This document shows positions 8,177 through 18,000 of a stretch of 64,000 nucleotides of DNA, piece after piece. The notes below the pieces were generated by a model. That model was not told the origin of the DNA. It was given only the letters and a program-made list of their open reading frames with translations, and ran no database searches. Source of the DNA: Opitutaceae bacterium (GTDB lineage: Bacteria; Verrucomicrobiota; Verrucomicrobiia; Opitutales; Opitutaceae); assembly GCA_028284385.1 (NCBI GenBank), contig JANQRT010000003.1:226819-290818 (forward strand), read 5' to 3'. Both the position numbers and the translations under genes were made by a program. The stretch's first letter is position 1, and each line of letters opens with the position of its first letter.

Positions 8177-11100
8177 ATGAGGAGCAGGAGGAATTCTATT
8201 AATTTCGTTGCGTATGCAGCCATGCTGCTCGCGATGCTATCGCCTTCTAGCTTTGGAAGCGATCATCTGTTTTTCGAAGCTGGCGAAGGGCCAGGGGCAG
8301 GAAAACATGTCGTATTCATTTCGGGAGATGAGGAGTATCGCTCGGAGGAAGCCATGCCCATGCTGGCTGGCATCGCCGCCCGTCATGGGTTTAAGAGTAC
8401 GGTGCTCTTTTCTCTAGACGAAAACGGTATTGTAAATCCGGATATACAGTCGAGTTTAGCCCACTCGGAAGCGCTGGATTCCGCTGATGCGATTGTCATG
8501 GCGATTCGTTTTCGCAATTGGGACGATGTTGCGATGCAACGTTTCGAGGATGCCCTTTTACGAGGCGTTCCGATTATCGCTCTGCGAACATCCACCCACG
8601 CGTTCAAGTTTCCCTCCGACAGCAAATGGGCTAGGTATAGTTTTCGCGCTTCCGAAGAAACCGGTTGGAAAAACGGTTTCGGGAAAGAGATCCTGGGCGA
8701 AACTTGGGTAAGTCATCACGGGAAGCATAAAGTGGAGGGGACGCGATCCAAGGTCGAGTCGGCCAATAGTCGGCATCCCATACTGAACGGAGTGGGGGAG
8801 ATATTCGGGGATTCTGATGTATATACGGCGAATCCGCCAATCGAGAGCTCTACCATATTGCTTCGGGGCGAAGTAACGCAAAGCTTGGCTCCCGATTCTC
8901 CAGCTCTAAAGGGAAAAAAGAATAATCCCATGCAGCCGATTGCATGGACGCGAAAGTACCAAAATGAAGCGGGAAAAACCAATCGCGTTTTTACGACCAC
9001 CATGGGAGCGGCAACGGACTTGCTCGATGGGGATCTGCGCCGCTTGGTACTGAACGCGATCTATTGGGGGCTTGAACTGAACGTTCCCCCCAAAGCTGAT
9101 GTCGTCGTTGCTGAAAGCTATGACCCGACTATGTATGGATTTGGTGGATATAAAAAGGGGTTGAGACCGGTCGATTTTATCGTGGGAGACGCAATAGGCG
9201 ATGGCCAGGCGAAAGCGGCCGAAAATCGCATCGAGATTAATGATGGGGAGCGAATTGTCATAGTGGGAAATGGACTGGGATCGCGCATGACCGCCTTTGG
9301 CTACTTTGAAACCGAGATGCACCTTCGAAAGCCACAAAGCCAATTGGTCGTTAGGAATATGTGCGACGAGGGCAATACGCCTAGTTTTCGTCCGCATTCA
9401 AGTCGCTCGTACCAGCTGGGATTTCCAGGAGCGGAGAATTTTCATGAACCTTATACGGGTGGCAATCTAGCCGAAGGTATTGGTCATTTCCCTACAGAAG
9501 AAGAATGGCTTTCTGATTTGAAGCCAGATACGATCATCGCGTTTTTCGGATTCAGCGAATCATTCATCGGTTTGCTTGGGATTTCTCATTTCGAAGCGGA
9601 GCTAGACGCCTTTTTGAAGCGAACTTCCCAAACGGCTTATAACGCGGTGGCCCCGCCTCAGGTTGTCTTGATATCTCCCATTGCGGTGGAGGATCGTTCG
9701 GGCGAGTTGGATGTTCCTAATGGAGAGGAAAGGAATGCCGCGCTCGTTCGCTACGTAGAGGCGATGAAGAAGGTTGCGGGAAACAACGATGTCCTATTCG
9801 TGAACGTATTCGATCCATCGAGACGCTGGTATCAAAAGAGCAAGGACCCGCTAACCAACGACGGGACTTTTCTCAATGAGCTGGGGTATCGGAAATTGGG
9901 CGCCTATCTGGCGGATGTTCTTGCGGGCCCGGCCAAAGCCGAATCAACGGGGCAACGCGAGAGGGTTCGCCGAGCCGTATTGGATAAGGATTGGTTTTGG
10001 CTAAATGACTTCAAAATTCCAAACGGCGTACATGCCTATGGGCAGCGTTTCGATCCATTTGGACCTGAAAACTATCCGGACGAGGTAAGAAAGACTCGCG
10101 AGATGACGACGAATCGTGATCGAGCGATTTGGGCGTTATTGGCAGGGACTGAACTTGATTTGCAGGCGTTGGATGCCGAGACGCATCGCTTGCCGCCGGT
10201 ACCGACTAACTACAAGATTGGCGAACGCGGTGGCTTGAATATGTTGTACGGCTCGGATGCTCTGGATAGCTTGACAGTGCCAGATGGATACAAGGTCGAT
10301 CAATGGGCGAGTGAGCAGGAATTCCCCGATCTCGCGAATCCCGTGCAACTCTCTTTCGATGGGCAGGGTAGGTTGTGGGTCGCCGTGATGCCTAGCTATC
10401 CTCACTACCGACCAGGCGACTCGCGCCCAAATGATAAGCTATTGATCTTGGAGGACACCGACAATGATGGGCAGGCGGATAAGCAAAGCGTATGGGCTGA
10501 CGGATTGCATCTGCCATTAGGCTTTGAGATCGCTGCGGAGGGGGTCTATGTATCGCAAGAGAGGAGTCTAGTGTTGCTGAAGGACACCAATGGTGATGGA
10601 AAGGCGGATACGAAGGAAATCACTATGAGCGGTTTCGACGATCACGATACCCATCATGCGATTGGAGCGTTTTGCGCCGATCCTTCTGGAGCGATTTTTC
10701 TGAGCGAAGGCCTTTTTCTGAGGAGTCACATCGAAACAGCCTATGGTACTGTGCGGGGATCGAATGGCGGTTTCTATCGCTATACGCCTCAGAGAAGACA
10801 TTTGGATCGAATCGCCCAACTGCGGATACCGAATCCATGGGGAGTGGCATTCGACGACTGGGGACAGCCCTTCTTCTTGCATACGTCGAATACGAGGGTC
10901 GAGTGGATGTTGCCGGGCACGGTGTATTCAAAGTATGGCTATGCAGCGCCTAGAGGCCACGACCTTATTGAGAAAGGGCACCGTGTTCGTCCAACTGCGG
11001 GATTGGAATTTCTTTATAGCCGCCACTTTCCGGATGAAGTTCAAGGGGATTTGCTGCTTTGCAACACTATAGGATTTCGAGGAATCAAGCAGCATCGAGT

Positions 11101-12322
11101 GATGGACGAGGGTACTGGATACAAAACGACTCACCGGCAGGATCTGTTGAAGTCGAGCGATCCAAATTTCAGACCTGTGGACTTGGAGGTCGCTCCCGAT
11201 GGTTCGTTGTATGTAGTCGATTGGTACAATCCGCTTATCGGGCATATGCAACACAATGCCCGCGATCCCAATCGCGATCATGCCCATGGACGCATTTACC
11301 GAATCACCTACCCAAGCCGTTCACTGGTTGCTCCTATGCGAATCGAGGGAGCGAGTATCGAGCAACTGCTCGAGAATACTAAGAGTTACGAGTATCGTGG
11401 CCGGCATCGAAATCGTCGGGAATTGCGTGGGCGTGATCCGGATGCGGTCGTGAGCGCCCTTAGCGATTGGATACAGGAGATCGATTTTTCCCAGCCCGAG
11501 ACTGAGCGTCTGGCGCTTGAAGCGCTATGGATTAGCTGGGGCGCCAATCGAATCGACGAGTCGCTATTGCTACGATTGCTTGAGTCCGAGGATTATCGTA
11601 TTCGGGCGGCGGCGGTATATGCGCTGCGCTTTAATGAGGGCCGCGTTGAGGATTTCGATGGATTGCTTCGGACGGCTCTGGATGACCCTCACGGGCGCGT
11701 TCGTCTATCTGCCATGACTGCTGCTTCCTGGCTGGGAGAGGAGAGGGGGCTCGCTTTGCTTGAAGGCATTGAGGGAAACCCGGGACTGTTGGATGAATGG
11801 TCAAAAGAAGTGTACCGCTATACGATTGCCCAATTAAACGACCTTCCTTTTGAGGAGAAGAGTGATTCAAGTATTCCCGTGGCCGAGCTCGAAGGGTCTC
11901 AGCTGGAGTCATTCCAGCGTGGATACGAAATTTACGGACGAGAAGGGCACTGCGCGACCTGTCATCAAGAGGATGGCAAGGGGTTGCCTTCATCGGGTTT
12001 TCCCAGTCTGCAGAATAGTCCGTGGGTGACTCAAAGCCCAGAGCGCCTCGTCAAACTCACTTTGAACGGCTTGCATGGGCCCATGGAAGTCAATGGCGAG
12101 ACGCTTCCTGGTTTAACGCCAATGACCCCTTTCAGGGGTATTTTGAATGATCAGGAAGTGGCTGATGTGCTAACGTACGTCCGAAACGCTTTCGACAATA
12201 GAGCTCCAGCCATAGAATCGGACCAAGTAGCTAGAGTGCGTTCGGAAACTGCCGACAAAGTGGGCTTCTATTCGCCAGCCGAGTTGCTGGAAATCCATCC
12301 TCATGAGGGTGACGGCAACTAA
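8177..12322 (+). CDS. Giant exported ThuA-SGNH-PVC dehydrogenase-HEAT-cytochrome c protein
   Basis: The 1381-aa protein has a signal peptide (residues 1-27), then a ThuA-like trehalose-utilisation fold (about 40-305: KHVVFISGDEEYRSEEAMPM, VPIIALRTSTHAF, SHHGKH), and an SGNH/GDSL-like domain (about 350-600: ERIVIVGNGLGSRM, ending in NDGTFLNELGY). A PVC-type membrane-bound dehydrogenase beta-propeller follows (about 690-1040: VPDGYKVDQWA, LEDTDNDGQAD, LKDTNGDGKAD, VVDWYNP), then HEAT-like helices (about 1090-1230) and a C-terminal cytochrome c with the haem site CATCH (about 1262). Such proteins probably oxidise sugars or glycosides in the periplasm and pass electrons to the respiratory chain. 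It lies 8 bases behind the Tm-1-like gene, so co-transcription is likely. The ThuA plus SGNH plus dehydrogenase arrangement is known from Planctomycetes and Verrucomicrobia, but the substrate is not. Confidence 0.88.
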   Translation: MRSRRNSINFVAYAAMLLAMLSPSSFGSDHLFFEAGEGPGAGKHVVFISGDEEYRSEEAMPMLAGIAARHGFKSTVLFSLDENGIVNPDIQSSLAHSEALDSADAIVMAIRFRNWDDVAMQRFEDALLRGVPIIALRTSTHAFKFPSDSKWARYSFRASEETGWKNGFGKEILGETWVSHHGKHKVEGTRSKVESANSRHPILNGVGEIFGDSDVYTANPPIESSTILLRGEVTQSLAPDSPALKGKKNNPMQPIAWTRKYQNEAGKTNRVFTTTMGAATDLLDGDLRRLVLNAIYWGLELNVPPKADVVVAESYDPTMYGFGGYKKGLRPVDFIVGDAIGDGQAKAAENRIEINDGERIVIVGNGLGSRMTAFGYFETEMHLRKPQSQLVVRNMCDEGNTPSFRPHSSRSYQLGFPGAENFHEPYTGGNLAEGIGHFPTEEEWLSDLKPDTIIAFFGFSESFIGLLGISHFEAELDAFLKRTSQTAYNAVAPPQVVLISPIAVEDRSGELDVPNGEERNAALVRYVEAMKKVAGNNDVLFVNVFDPSRRWYQKSKDPLTNDGTFLNELGYRKLGAYLADVLAGPAKAESTGQRERVRRAVLDKDWFWLNDFKIPNGVHAYGQRFDPFGPENYPDEVRKTREMTTNRDRAIWALLAGTELDLQALDAETHRLPPVPTNYKIGERGGLNMLYGSDALDSLTVPDGYKVDQWASEQEFPDLANPVQLSFDGQGRLWVAVMPSYPHYRPGDSRPNDKLLILEDTDNDGQADKQSVWADGLHLPLGFEIAAEGVYVSQERSLVLLKDTNGDGKADTKEITMSGFDDHDTHHAIGAFCADPSGAIFLSEGLFLRSHIETAYGTVRGSNGGFYRYTPQRRHLDRIAQLRIPNPWGVAFDDWGQPFFLHTSNTRVEWMLPGTVYSKYGYAAPRGHDLIEKGHRVRPTAGLEFLYSRHFPDEVQGDLLLCNTIGFRGIKQHRVMDEGTGYKTTHRQDLLKSSDPNFRPVDLEVAPDGSLYVVDWYNPLIGHMQHNARDPNRDHAHGRIYRITYPSRSLVAPMRIEGASIEQLLENTKSYEYRGRHRNRRELRGRDPDAVVSALSDWIQEIDFSQPETERLALEALWISWGANRIDESLLLRLLESEDYRIRAAAVYALRFNEGRVEDFDGLLRTALDDPHGRVRLSAMTAASWLGEERGLALLEGIEGNPGLLDEWSKEVYRYTIAQLNDLPFEEKSDSSIPVAELEGSQLESFQRGYEIYGREGHCATCHQEDGKGLPSSGFPSLQNSPWVTQSPERLVKLTLNGLHGPMEVNGETLPGLTPMTPFRGILNDQEVADVLTYVRNAFDNRAPAIESDQVARVRSETADKVGFYSPAELLEIHPHEGDGN

Positions 12323-13069
12323 TTCACCATAGATAGCCGCTTACTCACCCGGTAAAGAATAACTGTATACGGTTGATAACCGGTTTCGACGCGTTCTCGG
12401 TTGTATCCGTAAAAGAGCTTTTTCATATATGGTGATGCTAAATCAATATCTGCCTACTGCTGTCTCAAGAATTCCCCTACAGCCTTCAGAATCGGATCGA
12501 GATTGTTGGTGTAGACCACTTGCGGCTCCCCATTTGACGAAGTTTGCGCTCCTGCGCTTTCCGAATCAGGCTGCAACGCAGAAATCTCGGCAAGGCTTGG
12601 TTTCCGGATATCGGCTTTCTTGCATTACTTATCCATTGTTTTATCTGTGCCCATCCGAGGAATCCGTGGTTGCAAAGATTTTCTCAGGTTTATTAGCGAA
12701 GGTTGTCTTCCCAGCCCCATTCGGCCCACCTAACACGATCACCGTCTTACCCATATTTACTGAACATCATCGATCTCTCATTCGAGTTAATCAACGCCAT
12801 TTAAACCAAGAAACGCCGCCTTTCGACCCGTTCGCTAGATTCGGAGTGAGCAGGACCATTATCCAGATTTGCTACCACAAGCTGTACGTCTCAAAAACCT
12901 TAAACCCATAACCTGGAAACCATCCTGAGCTATAGCGTACCGAGATCGAAGACCGATTTGTGTCGGCGGAGCTGTTGAGCGAAGACGGACACCTCAAGGA
13001 GCATCGCGAATTCCGATTGTAGCGACATCCTCATGACAGGAAAAAGTCTCCTCAAAAGCGAGATGATGG
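12323..13069. other. 747-bp decayed intergenic stretch
   Basis: There is no intact gene. It contains the Zeta-toxin-like remnant described separately and, on the minus strand around 12462-12580, a short frame ending ILKAVGEFLRQQ that may be another remnant. A copy of a CAAGAAACGCCGCCTTTCG repeat lies at about 12808-12827; the second copy is at about 13690-13709. The plus-strand open frame 12429-12911 has no recognisable product and is probably fortuitous. Confidence 0.6.
12641..12754 (-). pseudogene. Remnant of a Zeta-toxin-like P-loop kinase
   Basis: From the ATG at 12754 the minus strand reads MGKTVIVLGGPNGAGKTTFA, a perfect Walker A start as in Zeta-toxin/UDP-GlcNAc-kinase-like proteins. 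It runs NKPEKIFATTDSSDGHR and then stops after 37 codons. Relatives have about 190-250 residues, so only the nucleotide-binding N-terminus remains. It sits next to the ParE-type toxin-antitoxin pair, which suggests a site where toxin genes arrive and decay. Confidence 0.6.
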
Positions 13070-13369
13070 TTAAGCCCTCTTTCCTCGCTCTATCCAATAA
13101 TGTGGTTTTCTGCTCGTATGGGCAAAGGCTAGAATCCAGATCGTTTTCTCGCGAACAACATATGGAATAAAATAAGGAAAAGTCTTGAAGTTCGCCCTTC
13201 GGTAGCCAACCGAGCGAATACGGAGTGTTTCAGGGTTGTTTTGTATCCATCGAACAATCGCATTCGCCTCGTCACGAAACCGCGTGCCCAGGCCATCCAA
13301 GAGCTCCTCATAATAATCCACAGCCTCGTGAAGCTCAAGAATCGCCTCATCGAGGATAACTGTCTTCAT
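13070..13369 (-). CDS. RelE/ParE-family toxin
   Basis: The 99-aa protein shows the ParE pattern: EAILELHEAVDYYEE at the N-terminus, GLGTRFRDEANAIVRWIQNNP, and the C-terminal IWILAFAHTSRKPHYWIER. The family poisons gyrase or cuts mRNA at the ribosome; the long YYEE helix hairpin favours the ParE branch. Its start codon overlaps the antitoxin stop codon by four bases (ATGA), the normal arrangement for translational coupling of these pairs. It looks intact. Confidence 0.9.
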   Translation of the reverse strand: MKTVILDEAILELHEAVDYYEELLDGLGTRFRDEANAIVRWIQNNPETLRIRSVGYRRANFKTFPYFIPYVVREKTIWILAFAHTSRKPHYWIERGKRA

Positions 13370-13599
13370 GAAGCTAGTTTGCTATCGATCTCCTTGAGAA
13401 CGTCTTCCCAATCCTTGCCCTTCGCCTCCCCGGCATCTATAGCTTGAATCCGCTTTGCGATTTCGTCTTCCCAAGCTCGGTCCACCGCCTCATTCGGCTC
13501 GGATTTGAAGCCAGTGGCTCCCAAGATAGTGCGAACGAGACTAAGGCGTTGATCTCTCGGCAATTCCATTGCCGCCCGCGTGACTTTGGAAAGTTCCAT
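13366..13599 (-). CDS. Antitoxin of the addiction-module component family
   Basis: The 77-aa acidic protein has the family start TRAAMELPRDQRLSLVRTIL and the typical C-terminal AIDAGEAKGKDWEDVLKEID, which wraps around ParE-type toxins. It is the first gene of the pair and overlaps the toxin start by four bases. As in related modules, the antitoxin or the complex probably represses its own promoter; the promoter would lie between 13600 and about 13660. Confidence 0.9.
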   Translation of the reverse strand: MELSKVTRAAMELPRDQRLSLVRTILGATGFKSEPNEAVDRAWEDEIAKRIQAIDAGEAKGKDWEDVLKEIDSKLAS

Positions 13600-13860
13600 A
13601 GCGATTAAGGCTGATCTGTTAGCTCAAAAAGTCGAGACTCCAGTCTCATTGATTGTGTTTGTTTTACGATATCTTCCTGATGAAATAAATCAAGAAACGC
13701 CGCCTTTCGCCTTCGTTCTCCAACGCTCCGTGACTCCGTGGTGAACACCCGCTCGCCTCTTCAATCGATTCGGGCATCGAAACGATTGAATTTTCTGTAT
13801 CGAATCGACACTGTGTTTTCTGACGGATGCTTGGCATCTGCTCTACTCTACTGTCATCCA

Positions 13861-15078
13861 ATGCTAAGATTCATTCCTCCCATAGCCGTTCTCGGCGTCG
13901 CTGCTGCGATTTGCTACGTGATTTTCGTCACCGAGCCAGAGCCCAGGAAGATGCCTATTCGGGAGAATTTGCCGGAGGTCACCATCCAGAGACTGCAGCC
14001 GGTCGACTATCAAGTCCTCCTCAAATCCCAGGGCACCGTCAATGCCCGTACCGAGAGCACTCTCGTTTCGGAGGTACGCGGAAAGGTCACTTCCATTTTT
14101 CCCGCCTTTCGAGCGGGCGGTTTTTTTGAAGAAGGCGAAGTGCTGCTCGAAATCGATCCGCGGGACTATCAACTCGCCGTTACCATCGCTGAAGCGGCTC
14201 TCGCTCGAGCAAGGCTGGCCCTGGCCGAAGAAGAAGCCCGGGCCTATCAAGCCAAGATCGATTGGGAGCGCATGAACCCCAATGAAACCGCTACCGACCT
14301 CGTGCTTCGCCAACCACAGCTCAACGAGGCCAAAGCCAATGTCGCCGCCGCCATCGCCCAGCTGGAAAACGCCCGACTCGATCTCGAGCGCACGCGCATC
14401 GCCGCTCCTTACGCCGGACGGGTCCTTTCCAAAAATGCCGACGTCGGGCAATTCGTTTCGCCGGGCAACAATCTGGCCAGCATCTACGCCGTCGACTACG
14501 CGGAGATCCGCCTCCCGCTCAATGAGCGCCAGCTTTCCTTCTTCCAGATCCCTGAGATTTATCGCGACTCCAATCCCCAAGCGGAAAACCAGCCACCGGT
14601 TATCCTGACTTACAGCCAGGGAAATCAATCCTACCAATGGCCTGCTCGCATCGTGCGCTCCGAGGGCGCTTTCGACACCCGCTCCCGTCAGCTCTTCGTC
14701 ATCGCTCAGGTCGACAATCCCTACATCAAGCAAGCCGACAATCGCCCTCCGCTGAAAGTCGGCTCTTTCGTGCAAGCCGAGATCCAAGGCGACCTGCTCA
14801 AGGACGTGTTTGTCATTCCTCGAGAGCTATATCGAAAAAACGAATACATCGTAATGATTCGACCGGACGACACGCTCGAGCGTCGAGAAATCGTTCCTCT
14901 CTGGGCCGACGATGAAAATCTCATCGCTCGCGAGGGCTTCAAGGCTGGCGACCGTGTCTGCCTCACTCCACTGCGCTTCCCGTCCGACGGCATGAAAGTC
15001 AAGGTAGTGGGTTATCAACCACCGGCCGTATCGGACGAGGTTCTCTCAACCGCCACTCCTCCCCACGCCGACAGCTAA
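13861..15078 (+). CDS. RND efflux periplasmic adaptor (membrane fusion protein)
   Basis: An N-terminal membrane anchor (MLRFIPPIAVLGVAAAICYV) is followed by a barrel-sandwich/lipoyl half motif (VLLKSQGTVNARTESTLVSE, EEGEVLLEIDPRDYQLAV), an alpha-hairpin with many Ala, Glu and Leu residues (about 110-190) and the second lipoyl half (RIAAPYAGRVLSKNADVGQF). The beta-barrel and membrane-proximal domains follow. Length (405 aa) is normal. The frame is open upstream to 13738, but those codons overlap the interspersed CAAGAAACGCCGCC repeat zone, so the ATG at 13861 is preferred. The adaptor connects the pump encoded 18 bases downstream with an outer-membrane channel; no TolC-like gene is present in the window. 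Confidence 0.93.
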   Translation: MLRFIPPIAVLGVAAAICYVIFVTEPEPRKMPIRENLPEVTIQRLQPVDYQVLLKSQGTVNARTESTLVSEVRGKVTSIFPAFRAGGFFEEGEVLLEIDPRDYQLAVTIAEAALARARLALAEEEARAYQAKIDWERMNPNETATDLVLRQPQLNEAKANVAAAIAQLENARLDLERTRIAAPYAGRVLSKNADVGQFVSPGNNLASIYAVDYAEIRLPLNERQLSFFQIPEIYRDSNPQAENQPPVILTYSQGNQSYQWPARIVRSEGAFDTRSRQLFVIAQVDNPYIKQADNRPPLKVGSFVQAEIQGDLLKDVFVIPRELYRKNEYIVMIRPDDTLERREIVPLWADDENLIAREGFKAGDRVCLTPLRFPSDGMKVKVVGYQPPAVSDEVLSTATPPHADS

Positions 15079-15096
15079 GCAAGCCACCCGCCTATC

Positions 15097-18000
15097 ATGC
15101 ACAAAGTCATCGAATGGTTCACGCGCAACGGAGTCGCCGCCAACCTGCTCATGCTCGGCATCGTCTCCGTCGGAGGCTACATGGCGCTCGAGAAGGTGGT
15201 TCTGCGCGAGTGGCCGGACTATCCGAGTCGCGAGATCGAAATCAGCGTATCCTACCGCGGCTCTACTCCAGCGGAAGTCGAGGAGTCGATCGTCATGCGG
15301 ATCGAAGAAGCGGTCTTCGATGTGCAAGGGATCAAGGAAATGCAGTCTCGGGCGAGCGAAGGCTCCGGCACCGTTTCTCTGGAAATCGAAGACGGCTACG
15401 ATCTCAGCAAGACCCTGGCTGAGGTGAAAGACCGTATCGACGGCATCAATACGTTTCCCGAGGAGGCCGAGCGTCCTCGAGTCAATCTCGAAAACTACGC
15501 CGAACGTCTCATGGCCATCGTCGTCGCCGGCGACTTGAACGAATTCGATCTGAAGCGCCTGGGAGAAGACATCCGAGAGGAGATCTCAAGCCTGCCCAGC
15601 ATCAGCCTGGTAAACCTCAAGGTCGCTCGTCCCTACGAAATCGGCATCGAAGTATCCGAAGCCACTCTCAAACGCTACGGACTGACTTTCGATCAAATCG
15701 TCGCCGCCGTCAGAAACTCCTCGGTCAATCTTTCCGCTGGAAACATCCGCACTCGCGCGGGCGACGTTCTTCTGCGCACCTCGAACCAAGCCTATAACTT
15801 CGATGACTTCGCCAAGATCGTCATTCTCACCCGAGAGGATGGTACGCGACTGACGCTGAACGACATCGCCTCCATCAATGACGGGTTCGACGAAACGCCA
15901 TTGATTTCCAACTACAACGGAGATCGCTGCGTGGTGATCGACGTTTTTCGAACGGGGGACCAAAACCTCATCGAGCTCGCCGACGAGGTAAAGGTCTACT
16001 TGGATCAGGCCCGAGAGGATATGCTCGAAGGCATCAGCCTAAGCTATTGGAGCGACGATTCCGAACGCGTCAAAGCCCGGCTCTCCACGCTCGCCTCCAG
16101 CGCCTTGACCGGTTTCTTCCTGGTCCTGGTCGTGCTTTCGCTTTTCCTCCGGCCGAGCCTCGCTTTTTGGGTCAGCCTTGGCATTCCGGTGGCGTTTTCG
16201 GGATCGTTCATCGTGTTCTATCTCTGGGGAGTGTCTCTGAATCTGAGCACGCTCTTCGCGTTCATCCTGGTTCTGGGGATCGTGGTGGACGACGCGATCG
16301 TGACAGGCGAAAACGTTTTCAGCCACATGCAGAAGGGGGATGATCCGCTCACCGCCTCAATCCGCGGCACCCAGGAGGTCGCCGTTCCCGTCACCTTCGG
16401 CATTATAACGACCATTGTAGCCTTCTATCCCCTTCAAGCCATGACTGGCTGGTCCGGCAACAACTTGAAGCAGATCACTTATGTGGTCATCCCGGTGCTT
16501 CTGTTTTCCTTGGTGGAATCAAAGCTTATTTTGCCGGCCCATCTTAAACACTGCACCCATATCGGCCGGTCGAAATCAAAACGAAAGAAACTCAATTTCT
16601 TCCTTCGTATTCAAAGACTCATTGCGGACAGTCTGGAGAAATTCGTGGAAAAGGTGTACAAGCCTTGTTTGGAGGTCGCCCTGAATCACCGCTATCTCAC
16701 GCTTTCCCTCTTCGTCGCCACGCTCGCCATCGTCTGGAGTCTTGTCCTCACAAATCGAATACCGTCAAGCAATTTTCCGCGCATTCCTTCCGATCAGGTG
16801 ACCATTCGTCTGTCCATGCCTTCAGGCACGCTTTTCGCCGTCACCGACGATCATATTCGCCGCATGGAGAGCATCGCTCTCGAATACAGAGACGAGGTAA
16901 ACCGCCAGTACGATAAGGAAATCATCCGCAATGTATTCGCCACTTCCGGAGGCCAGCCCATGTACCGAAGCTGGGGTTCCCGTCCAGTCGGAATTGCGGA
17001 ACAAGGCGAAGTCGTCATCGAGCTCGCCCCGCAGGAAGAGCACGGCGAGAACTACGGAAGCCGCACTGCCACCACTGAGCTTCGCAAGCGAATCGGTCCG
17101 ATTCAAGAGGCGGAGGAATTTTCCCTCGGCTATCTGCGCGGGGGAGACGATCAACTTTCCATTCGGCTGACCGGCCCCTCTTTCGACGACTTGCGAGCCG
17201 CCTCCGCCCGCATCCAAGACAAGCTTCAGGAATACGACGGACTCGCCGAAATCACCGACTCCTTCGAGAGCGCCAAATCGGAATTCGAAATCCAGCTCAA
17301 ACCGCAGGCCGAACACCTCGGCATCACCACCAACAGCCTAGCCAGGCAAGTGCGCCAAGCCTTCTTCGGCACCGAAGCCCAGCGTATCCAACGCGGTCGG
17401 GACGATGTTCGCGTGATGGTGCGCTACCCCGAAGAGCAGCGTAAATCCCTCGCCACACTGGACTCCATGATGATTCGCACGCCTGCCGGTACAGAGGTTC
17501 CCTTCACCACCATAGCGGAGATCGAACCCGGCAAGAGCTTGCCCAGCATTCGCCGCGTCGATCGCAAACGCCAATTGAGCGTATCCGCCACTGCAGCGCG
17601 GGACGATGTCGACATCGATGGGATCGTGGCGGAGCTGGAAACCACCTTTATTACCACCGTTGTCGACGACTACCCGAACATGGCCTACGTCCGCTCCGGC
17701 CGAGCCGAGCAGGCGGAGGAAGACGGTCGCAACATTCGATTCAACACCTTCGTCGTGATCGCCGGACTCTACGTTCTGCTCGCCATTCCCTTCCGCAGTT
17801 ACGTGAAGCCTTTTATCGTGATGGCCGTCATTCCCTTCGGCATCGTTGGAGCGGTCATGGGGCACGTCATTATGAATTGGATACTGGTGCCCCTCACGGG
17901 CGAAGGCGTCACCGTTAACCTCTATTCGCGTCTCGGCTTCCTCGCGCTTTCCGGAGTGGTAGTAAACGACAGCCTGATCATGGTGCATTTCATCAATCAG

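Noticed and set aside
12429..12911. 160-codon plus-strand frame in the decayed region
   Set aside because: No family, no ribosome-binding site, and it runs antisense over the Zeta-like Walker A remnant.
13864..14787. 307-codon minus-strand frame within the RND adaptor gene
   Set aside because: Shadow of the adaptor coding sequence; composition unlike a protein, no start signal.
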